Notes under the pieces: generated by a model
Database searches by the model: none
Told to the model about the DNA's origin: nothing
The model's input: only the letters and a program-made list of their open reading frames with translations
NCBI GenBank assembly: GCA_934668515.1
Contig: CAKUNS010000037.1
Location: forward strand, 1-13,728
Direction of reading: 5' to 3'
From: an uncultured Eggerthellaceae bacterium
GTDB lineage: Bacteria; Actinomycetota; Coriobacteriia; Coriobacteriales; Eggerthellaceae
Length of the DNA: 13,728 nt
Position numbers and translations under genes: made by a program
In this document: positions 1 through 6,724 of the stretch, piece after piece
How positions within the stretch are numbered: the first letter of the stretch is position 1
Layout of the letters: each line of letters opens with the position of its first letter

Positions 1-1237
1 CGGTGACAGTGATGTACCCCGAAGTTGAAGGATCATAGCCCTGCTGCACTTCAGTGGGGAGGCCCGTCGAGCTTGTGATTTCCTGGGAAATCCCGTCGAA
101 GAGGGTCTTCAAGTCGGCCGCGTTCGAAGCTGCTTTATAGAAGTCGGAATCGGCTGCGCGCGCACCGAAGCTCCAAACCCATTTGCCAGACTGCCAGGGT
201 CTCTGGCCATTTTGCCAGGCGTAGCTAGCCGAGGGATAGTTGCTCGACACGGCGTGCATGAACTTGTTTTCGCTGCTGGTCCCGCTAGCCGTTGGATCGG
301 CCGAAGGGTTCACGCCGCTGAAGATACCGACGGAGTAAATGGTCGCCCCCGCGTCCTTCATCGACTTAGCAGCGGAGATAGCCGAGCTTGCCACATCGTT
401 TTCGAAGCCGCTGCCGCTCGTCGGCGAACCGTCGGTGAAGAACACCACAATCTTCTTGGCGTTCTCGCGACCCGAAGTCTGGTCAGCCGCAAGCTGCAAC
501 CCATAGTCGGCCCTCGTCGAACCAGCGGGGCTAATGGCATTGACCGTCGACTTCAGGTCGTCAGCCGACGTCCCGACGCACGGGGTCAGGTTCTTCATCA
601 CCTGGCTGTAGTTGTAGGTGAACCTGTCCTTGCGATAGGTACTGTTTCCTACCTGATCGCTAATATCCCCGGAGAACTTCACGAGCGAAACCTGATGCTG
701 CTGAGTTGAATCGCTTATGTTCGCGTTCTGCTTCGCAATCTCGTCGATGAACGAGTTCGCCGCGGTCTTAAGCGCATCGATTCTCTTCGTGTCGTCGTCC
801 TTGCCCATGGGATCATCCATCGAACCCGAAGCGTCGAGCACCAGCACGATGTCAAGCGGCTGCGCGATCTTCGACTTCAAGTTCGACGTGGACGAAAGCG
901 CCGAGAACACCGTGAGGAAATCGGCATCAGCGCTTTTCTTGATCGTCATCGTTCCATCGGCGCCCGTCAGAGCGATGTCCTCGGTCGACACTGTCTTATC
1001 AGTCCAGATGCGGCCGACGCTCTGGGTCGAATAGTCCAGGCCCCAATCCCTCCACGTGCTCGCCGTATCGGGATCGGCCACCGTGCCCTTGTCACCTGCG
1101 GCATGGGGCGTGATTCCTGCGTCTGACGCACCCGATCCTGCAGAGGCACCCTCGTCGGCGAACGAAAGCATCGGCATGCCGACGGTCAGCGCAAGAAGCG
1201 CCGAAAGCAAGATGTTACGAACCTTGGTGAATTTCAT
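1..1237 (-). CDS. VWA-domain surface adhesin / pilus-type protein, N-terminal part (runs off left edge)
   Basis: This open frame starts at ATG 1237 and is still open at the window edge, giving 412 N-terminal residues. The start is set by a GGAGG ribosome binding site (1245-1249) 7 nt upstream. Residues 1-27 form a signal peptide: MKFTKVR, a hydrophobic core, then a likely cleavage after SFA. Residues 52-82 carry the WRDWGLDYSTQSVGRIWTDK segment common in Gram-positive VWA adhesins. A VWA domain spans about 127-390 with a complete metal-ion-dependent adhesion site: DASGS (D135, S137, S139), T241 in AGSTRADYG, and D269 in FFTDGSP. The family normally continues into Cna-B/isopeptide domains and a sortase LPXTG anchor; these would lie outside the window. 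The likely role is an extracellular, cell-wall-anchored adhesin or pilus tip subunit. It is divergent from a membrane LuxR-type regulator. The VWA call is firm; ligand and pilus membership are inference. Confidence 0.88.
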   Translation of the reverse strand, partial: MKFTKVRNILLSALLALTVGMPMLSFADEGASAGSGASDAGITPHAAGDKGTVADPDTASTWRDWGLDYSTQSVGRIWTDKTVSTEDIALTGADGTMTIKKSADADFLTVFSALSSTSNLKSKIAQPLDIVLVLDASGSMDDPMGKDDDTKRIDALKTAANSFIDEIAKQNANISDSTQQHQVSLVKFSGDISDQVGNSTYRKDRFTYNYSQVMKNLTPCVGTSADDLKSTVNAISPAGSTRADYGLQLAADQTSGRENAKKIVVFFTDGSPTSGSGFENDVASSAISAAKSMKDAGATIYSVGIFSGVNPSADPTASGTSSENKFMHAVSSNYPSASYAWQNGQRPWQSGKWVWSFGARAADSDFYKAASNAADLKTLFDGISQEITSSTGLPTEVQQGYDPSTSGYITVT

Positions 1238-1244
1238 GATGGAA

Positions 1245-1249
1245 CCTCC
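1245..1249 (-). promoter_or_regulatory. ribosome binding site of the VWA adhesin
   Basis: On the minus strand GGAGG lies 7 nt before the ATG at 1237. This strong Shine-Dalgarno fixes the start of the adhesin and its signal peptide. Confidence 0.8.
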
Positions 1250-1427
1250 GTCCCACGTGTCCCAGGGTCTTCATGTGCTCGATACTGTCTCGCGCCAGAA
1301 ACGGCACCTTTCCTATTCCTGCCCCCCCATTCACTTCTCCTCTCCTCGTATACGCGCATCGACTTACACATTGCTTCTGTTTCATTTTGGGAGAAAACGG
1401 ACGAGGGGGTAATATTCTTAAATACGC

Positions 1428-1457
1428 AAGAGGGTTTCTTATATACGAAACCCTCTT
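1428..1457. promoter_or_regulatory. 30-bp near-perfect palindrome, candidate operator
   Basis: The half-sites are AAGAGGGTTTCTTAT (1428-1442) and its reverse complement (1443-1457) with a single mismatch (1439 versus 1446), so 14 of 15 positions pair. The centre is TATATA. Neither strand has a U-tract after it, which argues against an intrinsic terminator and favours a binding site for a dimeric regulator. It is about 190 bp upstream of the adhesin start and 213 bp upstream of the regulator start. A TTAAAT (1418-1423), 16-nt spacer and TATATA (1440-1445) could form a plus-strand promoter overlapping it, but this is weak. Which protein binds is unknown; the adjacent LuxR-type protein is the obvious candidate. 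Confidence 0.55.
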
Positions 1458-1618
1458 TGTAAGTTCTCGTTACCTATTCGTATTGAACGTTCTCATTTTC
1501 GAAAAGAAATAGGACACGAAGTACCACGATTTGCTGCGATTACGACGTCGCGGCCAAAATGCCCCCCCCTGAAAGAGCTGTTCACGGCATCGCAACCGCC
1601 CACTTTGTTTTCGACTTG

Positions 1619-1624
1619 TATAAT
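1619..1624 (+). promoter_or_regulatory. -10 element of the LuxR-type regulator gene
   Basis: A perfect TATAAT lies 46 nt before the ATG at 1671, giving a 5' leader of roughly 40 nt. No recognisable -35 hexamer lies 16-18 nt upstream (the sequence there is C-rich), so the promoter may need an activator. The match to consensus is seen directly; use as a promoter is inferred. Confidence 0.45.
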
Positions 1625-1670
1625 GCTGTTCTGAGGAAACTGTTCAATCGGAAATCGAAGAAGGCTCTTC

Positions 1671-3272
1671 ATGAACACCATTGCGAAAAATACCACTATC
1701 GCGATGGTGTCGCTCACGCTCTTCTACTTCATCTTTCTTGAGAGCAACTCGTTTTACCTCTCGAGCATGTCATCCTTTTCGCTTGAGCCCGACTTTGTTA
1801 CAACAATCGTTCCGATAATGGGGCTCAACGCTTTAGGGTTTCTCTGCTTTCCGCTCTACAGCTTGAAGCTTTCTCGAAAAAAACGACGGGGCGCGGCTTT
1901 CGTTTTCGCCATCTTCTGTGTTGCAAGCCTCATCGTTGCGGCAACGGCCTCCTCGCCCATCGCGATTGTCGGGGCTGGCTACCTTTCGTTTTTCATTATG
2001 GGCATACTCGGCGGCAACGCCTATTTCGGTGCGGCGATGATGCTCGCGCGAAGCAATCGATTGATCACCTGCGTCGCGCTCGCTCACGCCGCAGGCATCC
2101 TTCTCCATCTGATTTGCTTCCACATTCCACTGGGGAGAGCGGGGGACGCTGCTTTTCTAGGCCTCGGCATCATCGCCTTCTCGCTCGTGGCGCTCTTCGG
2201 TTGGCCGTCGCTTCAGGCTCCCCGCGAGGGGACGGCAATCGACAGCATGGGCAACCCGATATACCCGCGCAAAATATTCGACTTTCAGCAGTTTGCTGTC
2301 TCGCCAAGTCTTAAGGAACCGCGCCGCTTCGCCTTCCAACTTGTCGCACTTACTGTTCTGCTCGCAGCGCTGTTCAACGGCCTCGATAGCTCCACTTTAC
2401 TCGCAGTTCCCTGGGTTAACCAATATGCTGAAGCCTGGCCCCGGCTCGTCGTCGCAATCTGCGGGGTCGCAGCGGGCGTCTTCTTCGATATCGACCGTAG
2501 CCGCCATATGGGAACGGTGGTTCTCTGCGTCGCATTCCTTGCTACCGCTGCGGCGCTTGCCGCAGGATCGGGCTTGAACATCACGGTCTGCCGCGTTGTG
2601 TTCTATGCAGCCTCGGGGATCTTCGCCGTGTTCAGCTTGTCCCTGTTCATATGGCTTGCAGCTTATATGCAGGTTCCCCAGCTATGGGCAGGAATGGGAA
2701 GAATCATCAGCAATGTCGTCACACTCGTCATCGCGATTCCTTCAGCCGCCCTTGCACAAACCAATCACCAGATGCTTACTTCACTCGCCTTCGTCTTATT
2801 CACAGCCGTTCTCATTTTGATGACGCGCACAGGGATGCTCGCCCCCGACTATGGAGAGCGAATCTCGTCGTATTCCGGAAAATCAACAGGCACCGAAGAA
2901 ACACCCGTGCATGAAAGCGTGAGGGAATCTGACCAGGAATCCTCCGGACAGGTTCCCCCTCGAACCCCCGAAGAGATCCTCGCGACATTTTGCGAATCGT
3001 ATGGACTCACAAAACGAGAAAGCGATGTTCTTGCCGCAGTGGTCGCCGACGAGCAACCGCTCAAATATGTTGCCGACAACTTAGGCGTCGGACTGCGAAC
3101 CGTTCAGCATCATCTCACCTCGCTGTACAAAAAGACGGGGACGCAGACGCGCGCGGGACTCACCGCACGCTTCATCGAAGAGGCTCAAAACGACCCACGA
3201 ACAAGGGGGACGCGCACTAAGCAAACCGCTGAAGCAGTCCGCAGCGAGGACGCCGAAGGCGACGCATCGTAA
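1671..3272 (+). CDS. membrane-embedded LuxR-family transcriptional regulator (about 12 TM segments + C-terminal HTH)
   Basis: This 533-residue protein has two parts. Residues 1-390 contain about a dozen hydrophobic segments (about 5-25, 42-65, 75-97, 100-125, 132-152, 160-180, 219-240, 256-275, 281-300, 303-330, 342-362, 367-387), arranged like a transporter-type bundle. A hydrophilic linker (about 392-440, rich in Ser/Glu) leads to a LuxR-type helix-turn-helix at about 443-505, with LTKRESDVLAAVV, YVADNLGVGLRTVQHHL and LYKKTGT. This layout is common among Eggerthellaceae regulators. The predicted role is a membrane-tethered transcription factor sensing a signal through its membrane part; the ligand is unknown. 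The start ATG 1671 follows an AGAAGG-like site; Met12 is a possible alternative. It stands alone, divergent from the adhesin, and converges on the gene at 3436-3735. Its last 30 residues are charged and probably disordered. Confidence 0.85.
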   Translation: MNTIAKNTTIAMVSLTLFYFIFLESNSFYLSSMSSFSLEPDFVTTIVPIMGLNALGFLCFPLYSLKLSRKKRRGAAFVFAIFCVASLIVAATASSPIAIVGAGYLSFFIMGILGGNAYFGAAMMLARSNRLITCVALAHAAGILLHLICFHIPLGRAGDAAFLGLGIIAFSLVALFGWPSLQAPREGTAIDSMGNPIYPRKIFDFQQFAVSPSLKEPRRFAFQLVALTVLLAALFNGLDSSTLLAVPWVNQYAEAWPRLVVAICGVAAGVFFDIDRSRHMGTVVLCVAFLATAAALAAGSGLNITVCRVVFYAASGIFAVFSLSLFIWLAAYMQVPQLWAGMGRIISNVVTLVIAIPSAALAQTNHQMLTSLAFVLFTAVLILMTRTGMLAPDYGERISSYSGKSTGTEETPVHESVRESDQESSGQVPPRTPEEILATFCESYGLTKRESDVLAAVVADEQPLKYVADNLGVGLRTVQHHLTSLYKKTGTQTRAGLTARFIEEAQNDPRTRGTRTKQTAEAVRSEDAEGDAS

Positions 3273-3299
3273 ACGCGGGGGCCATATCCCATTCCGCTC

Positions 3300-3368
3300 G
3301 AACCCATAGCCTCGCAATTGGCTGTGACCAGCTTGAACCCGTGAGTCCGCAATTGTCTACGGTCACAG
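3300..3368. repeat. imperfect 35-bp direct repeat with embedded inverted repeat
   Basis: Two copies begin with GAACCC (3300 and 3335), share CGCAATTG, and end in a GTGACC or GGTCAC stretch. In addition CTGTGACC (3322-3329) and GGTCACAG (3361-3368) are perfect 8-bp inverted repeats 31 nt apart. The element lies between the stop of the LuxR-type gene and the terminator of the convergent gene. It could be a remnant of a dispersed intergenic repeat or form a structured 3' end for the rightward transcript. Identity between copies is only moderate. Confidence 0.35.
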
Positions 3369-3378
3369 TGCAGGCACG

Positions 3379-3403
3379 AAAAAGGCCCGCTCGGAAGCGG
3401 GCC
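3379..3403 (-). terminator. intrinsic terminator of the 99-residue protein gene
   Basis: On the minus strand GGCCCGCT-TCCG-AGCGGGCC forms a perfect 8-bp GC-rich stem with a 4-nt loop, followed by TTTTT (3383-3379). It lies about 33 nt after the TAG stop at 3436. On the plus strand the hairpin lacks a T-run, so it should work mainly leftward. Confidence 0.85.
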
Positions 3404-3435
3404 GATTCGATATTCGATTGTGTTTAAAGCGTTCC

Positions 3436-3735
3436 CTATTCGGGTTTCACCGATGCGTAGAACGTAGCCTCGCCTGCAAGGTCGTTGACCGACTTGCCGT
3501 TTTTGAACGGAAGCGTCAAGAACTCAGAGAGCGTGGGGACCAATTCGCTGCAGTCAACGTAATGGCCCTTGTCGTTCAGCTTGGACGTATCCTGCGCACG
3601 CCAGTAACTGTCGTTCACATCGGACAGGTAATAGCTCGCACCGTCGACATCCATGTAAACCGAATGGTTCGCATGAAGGTAATTGGGGAGCTCCTCGAGA
3701 GATATCTCGAGAGCATCAGCTGCCTTAAGTCCCAT
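3436..3735 (-). CDS. hypothetical 99-residue protein
   Basis: I do not recognise this family. The start is ATG 3735 because AGGAGG (3746-3741) lies 5 nt upstream. The same frame is open back to 3801, but the ATG there has no ribosome binding site and the extension would cover the predicted promoter. The protein begins MGLKAADALEISLEELP. It is soluble, acidic, has no signal peptide or membrane segment, and is rich in Asp, Ser and Tyr (VYMDVDGASYYLSDVNDSYW), with a single Cys. It has its own extended -10 promoter and its own intrinsic terminator, which together with the strong ribosome binding site support a real, separately expressed gene. It lies 106 nt downstream of the U32 gene on the same strand, so readthrough from that operon is also possible. 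Function unknown. Confidence 0.75.
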   Translation of the reverse strand: MGLKAADALEISLEELPNYLHANHSVYMDVDGASYYLSDVNDSYWRAQDTSKLNDKGHYVDCSELVPTLSEFLTLPFKNGKSVNDLAGEATFYASVKPE

Positions 3736-3740
3736 AGCGA

Positions 3741-3746
3741 CCTCCT
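3741..3746 (-). promoter_or_regulatory. ribosome binding site deciding the start of the 99-residue protein
   Basis: A perfect AGGAGG lies 5 nt before ATG 3735. It selects this ATG over the upstream in-frame ATG at 3801. Confidence 0.8.
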
Positions 3747-3778
3747 GTTTTCCAGGTTCAACTAAATACGGTGAACTA

Positions 3779-3787
3779 ATCATAGCA
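3779..3787 (-). promoter_or_regulatory. extended -10 promoter of the 99-residue protein gene
   Basis: On the minus strand TGCTATGAT matches the extended -10 pattern TGnTAtaaT (hexamer TATGAT, 3784-3779). The -35 region is poor (CCACAA-like at 17 nt), as is typical for extended -10 promoters. The expected leader is about 35-40 nt and contains the AGGAGG site. Confidence 0.5.
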
Positions 3788-3841
3788 ATTGAAGAGCGCA
3801 TTTGTGGTCGGATTGTGAATTAATTTCGCAACAGTCGGCCA

Positions 3842-5209
3842 TTACAGACGACGACTGAGATAGTCGCCCAACTGAAGTTCAGAATCGACGAAGAAGACGT
3901 AATGTTCCTTGGAACGATTCGCCTTGGCAACGGGGAACTCCACCGAGTTCACGCGAACATCCTCAAGCGAAACCTCACCGCGCTCCACAAACGGCTTGCC
4001 GCCATCTGCCGGAGCCAGCCATGCAATAGCGCGAGGGTTCACCGTGAACACATCACGATGCGGCGACAGAACTTCAAGCTGGCCACCTTCTTCGAAGGCG
4101 TTATGGCAAGCAGCCGTAACACGCCAGCGCGGATTGCCGTCCGAGTCGGGCTCGGCCGCCTCGCACTCCTCCACCGTGGCAACGTGCACGCACTCTTTCA
4201 CATACCCGTCTCGCTCAGGCGATTGCGTCGCGCGGCCGTAATAGAAACCCGTTGAGTAAGGTCGATGCGAAATCGAAAGCAACTCACGCGCGGCCGATTC
4301 AACGTCTCCCCCATCAAGAACCTGACGATATGCATGTACGACGGTGGCAACATAGAAAGCGCGCTTGTTACGCCCCTCGATTTTCAAAGAGTCGACGCCT
4401 GCACGACGAAGCTCGTCGATATGCTCGATCATGTTCAGATCTTGCGCGTTAAGGATGAACGAACCCGTCTGATCTTCCTCGATGGGGAAATACTCGCCCG
4501 GCCGCTTCTCTTCCACCAAGGCATAGCTCCAACGACAGGATTGAGCGCATGCACCCTTATTGCCTGAGCGGCCGGTCATCCCCGCCGAAAGCAAGCAGCG
4601 GCCCGAATAAGCCATGCACATGGCACCATGCACGAACGCCTCAATCTCGAGGTCGCGCGGAGCATCGGCCTTCAAAGCCGCAATATCTTCCAAGCTCATC
4701 TCGCGTGCGCACACCACGCGCTTAGCGCCCAGCTCGTGCCACGCGCGCGCAGCCTCGGCATTCATGACCGACGCTTGCGTGCTGACATGAAGATCGACAT
4801 GAGGCGCGTGCTTGCGGGCGATCGAGAAGGCACCCATGTCGCCGATGATGAACGCGTCAACCCCCGCCGCATCAAGCGCCTCGCAATACGCGGGCAACGT
4901 GGCGATGTCGTCGCGACCCATGAGGATGTTTAGCGTGACGTGAACCTTCACCCCACGTGCATGAGCGAAGGACACCATGTTTGCGATTTCATCCAAGCGG
5001 AAGTTATCTGCGCGGGCGCGCATGCCGAAGCGATCGACGGCAAGGTATACGGCATCGGCGCCGAAACGGATAGCAGCTTGAAGCTGAGAAGGGCCGCCGG
5101 CCGGAGCCAGCAGCTCGGGAAGCTTCAACGTAGAAGCCTCGCCGATCTGCGGTCCGGCCGTCGGCGCTTTGCAATTCAAAAGAGATTCTTCACCCACGTG
5201 CCTATGCAC
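3842..5209 (-). CDS. peptidase U32 family protein, TrhP-like tRNA hydroxylation protein
   Basis: This 455-residue protein has the U32 signature at 191-208 (EAFVHGAMCMAYSGRCLLS), preceded by the N-terminal PELLAPAGG...GADAVYLAV segment at 31-57. Further conserved stretches are GNKGACAQSCRW (217-227) and VEEKRPGEYFPI (232-243), seen in the TrhP/YrrO branch. Members of this branch are tRNA 5-hydroxyuridine (wobble U34) biosynthesis proteins rather than proteases. Cys198, Cys205, Cys221 and Cys225 are candidate Fe-S ligands. The C-terminal beta domain (about 335-440) is present. The GTG start at 5209 overlaps the cysS stop by 8 nt. Its ribosome binding site is poor, and a GTG at 5197 is a possible alternative; the residues before PELLAPAG are about 20-25 longer than usual. 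It is the last gene of the ispD-ispF-cysS run, presumably translationally coupled to cysS. The exact tRNA role is inferred from family knowledge. Confidence 0.88.
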   Translation of the reverse strand: MHRHVGEESLLNCKAPTAGPQIGEASTLKLPELLAPAGGPSQLQAAIRFGADAVYLAVDRFGMRARADNFRLDEIANMVSFAHARGVKVHVTLNILMGRDDIATLPAYCEALDAAGVDAFIIGDMGAFSIARKHAPHVDLHVSTQASVMNAEAARAWHELGAKRVVCAREMSLEDIAALKADAPRDLEIEAFVHGAMCMAYSGRCLLSAGMTGRSGNKGACAQSCRWSYALVEEKRPGEYFPIEEDQTGSFILNAQDLNMIEHIDELRRAGVDSLKIEGRNKRAFYVATVVHAYRQVLDGGDVESAARELLSISHRPYSTGFYYGRATQSPERDGYVKECVHVATVEECEAAEPDSDGNPRWRVTAACHNAFEEGGQLEVLSPHRDVFTVNPRAIAWLAPADGGKPFVERGEVSLEDVRVNSVEFPVAKANRSKEHYVFFVDSELQLGDYLSRRL

Positions 5210-6704
5210 GCTCCAAACGGCAGCCCTGCGGAGTGTCCTTCAAAATAAAGCCCAACTCGGCCAAACGATCGCGAATCGCATCGGCGCGCGGCCAATCTTT
5301 CTGAGCACGAGCGTCAGCACGAGCGGCGATCAGGGCAGCTGCAGCTTCTTCGCCGTTGTCGCCCGCATAGCCGGCGATCTCCTGAGCAAGAGACAGAAGC
5401 TCGGCAGGATAAGACTCAGCATCGTCTTCCTTCGCAGACAACGCAGCCTGCATGTCGATACCCAAAACCGAAAGCGACTCGATGATCTGATCGCGCATGG
5501 CGATGGCGATGGTCTTGTCGGCAGCGGAAAGCTGCTTGCCGTCAAGCAGGGCGTTAGCGGTCGAAACGAACTCGAAAACACTGCCCAAAGCCTTGGGCGT
5601 GTTGAAGTCGTCATCCATGGACTCGATGAACGCAAGGCTGGACTCGCGCATGATGGGAGCGATCTGCTCGGGATCGAGCGAATCGGCAGCAGCATCGTCG
5701 GCCTGAAGCAGCCAATCGATGTTCTTGATGGCATTCACGATGCGGCCAAGCGCCGTATGAGCCTCGTCCAGACGGTCTTGAGAGAAATCGAGCGGGCTGC
5801 GGTAGTGCGTCTGCAGCATAAGAAAGCGCAGGTCGTTCGGATCGGTGGTCTTCAGCACGTCGCGCAGCAGCTTGAAATTGCCAAGCGACTTGCTCATCTT
5901 CTCGGAATTGATTTGAAGCATGCCGCCGTGCATCCAATGCTTCGAGAACTCGCAGCCGGTTGCCGCCATGGACTGAGCGCGCTCGTTCTCGTGGTGCGGG
6001 AACACCAAGTCGGCGCCGCCGCCATGGATGTCAAACGGAAGACCCAGGTACTTGCGAGACATCGCGGAGCACTCGATGTGCCAGCCAGGGCGGCCCTTGC
6101 CCCAAGGCGAATCCCACGCGGGCTCGCCGGGCTTGGCGGCCTTCCATACGGCGAAGTCAAGCGGATCTTTCTTGCGATCCTCGATGCCTTCGGTGCGCAG
6201 ATCGCGATGACCTGCCTCCATCTCGTCGATGTTGCGCCCCGAAAGCTGACCGTACTGGTCGAACGAGCGGACCCTGAAGTACACGTCGCCGTCAGCCTCA
6301 TAGGCATGACCGCGCTCGATAAGCTGGGAAACCAGCTCGATCATCGTGTCGATTTCCTCGGTTGCCTTCGGGCGAACCGTAGGGTCTTTGACGTTGACAG
6401 AATGCATGTCCTCGATGAACGCCTTGGTGTACTGCTCGGCAACCTCTGCCGCGGTACGGCCTTCCTCGTTTGCCTTCTTGATGATCTTGTCATCGACGTC
6501 GGTAACATTCGAAACGTACACGACCTCGAAGCCGCGCCACTCAAGATAGCGCCTGATCACGTCAAATGAAATGAAGGTGCGCGCGTTGCCGATGTGGATG
6601 TAGTTGTAAACGGTCGGGCCGCAAACATACATACGGATCTTGCCCAGCTCCAAGGATTCGAGCTTAACCTTCGCGTGCAGCGCGGTATCGTAAATAGAAA
6701 TCAT
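5202..6704 (-). CDS. cysS: cysteine--tRNA ligase (CysRS)
   Basis: This 500-residue class I aminoacyl-tRNA synthetase attaches cysteine to tRNA-Cys in the cytoplasm using ATP. The HIGH motif reads HIGN (37-40) in YVCGPTVYNYIHIGNART, and the KMSKS loop is intact (269-273, SEKMSKSLGNF). The zinc site that selects cysteine is present: Cys28, Cys212 in WHIECSAMS, His237 and Glu241 in FPHHENE. The DALR-type helical region follows at about 350-420. The C-terminus ends in the WPRADAIRDRLAELGF segment and is somewhat longer than the usual 460-470 residues because of an Ala/Glu-rich stretch at about 425-460. ATG 6704 is preceded by GGGAGA at good spacing. It starts 20 nt after the ispF stop and overlaps the downstream U32 gene by 8 nt, so it is probably expressed as part of the same operon. 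Confidence 0.97.
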   Translation of the reverse strand: MISIYDTALHAKVKLESLELGKIRMYVCGPTVYNYIHIGNARTFISFDVIRRYLEWRGFEVVYVSNVTDVDDKIIKKANEEGRTAAEVAEQYTKAFIEDMHSVNVKDPTVRPKATEEIDTMIELVSQLIERGHAYEADGDVYFRVRSFDQYGQLSGRNIDEMEAGHRDLRTEGIEDRKKDPLDFAVWKAAKPGEPAWDSPWGKGRPGWHIECSAMSRKYLGLPFDIHGGGADLVFPHHENERAQSMAATGCEFSKHWMHGGMLQINSEKMSKSLGNFKLLRDVLKTTDPNDLRFLMLQTHYRSPLDFSQDRLDEAHTALGRIVNAIKNIDWLLQADDAAADSLDPEQIAPIMRESSLAFIESMDDDFNTPKALGSVFEFVSTANALLDGKQLSAADKTIAIAMRDQIIESLSVLGIDMQAALSAKEDDAESYPAELLSLAQEIAGYAGDNGEEAAAALIAARADARAQKDWPRADAIRDRLAELGFILKDTPQGCRLERA

Positions 6705-6724
6705 ATTGTCTCCCTGTTCAGGAC

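Larger units (their letters stand above)
1238..1670. other. divergent intergenic control region between adhesin and LuxR-type regulator
   Basis: This 433-bp stretch carries no convincing gene. It is visibly AT-richer than its surroundings between about 1370 and 1510. It contains a C7 tract (1322-1328), a C8 tract (1562-1569), a 30-bp near-perfect palindrome (1428-1457), two small palindromes (GAACGTTC at 1485-1492 and TTTTCGAAAA at 1496-1505), and a consensus -10 hexamer for the rightward gene (1619-1624). Both divergent promoters must lie here. I could not identify a good -35/-10 pair for the leftward adhesin gene. Confidence 0.6.

Noticed and set aside
212..1034. two plus-strand open frames (212-709 and 717-1034) at the left end
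   Set aside because: They are antisense to the VWA adhesin, whose minus-strand frame has a signal peptide, RBS and complete metal site.
1493..1717. 74-codon minus-strand open frame with a hydrophobic stretch upstream of the LuxR-type gene
   Set aside because: It overlaps the regulator N-terminus and its -10 region. It has no convincing RBS, and the hydrophobicity reflects the complementary membrane-segment codons.
3700..3720. GAGATATCTC palindrome near CTCGAG repeats
   Set aside because: It lies inside the coding sequence of the 99-residue protein and is explained by codons for Glu-Ile-Ser-Leu-Glu-Glu-Leu.
3736..3801. upstream in-frame ATG (3801) for the 99-residue protein
   Set aside because: It has no ribosome binding site, and the extension would span the predicted extended -10 promoter; the AGGAGG before ATG 3735 is decisive.
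5169..6569. 466-codon plus-strand open frame antisense to cysS
   Set aside because: It is a shadow frame of cysS, which has all class I synthetase motifs on the minus strand.
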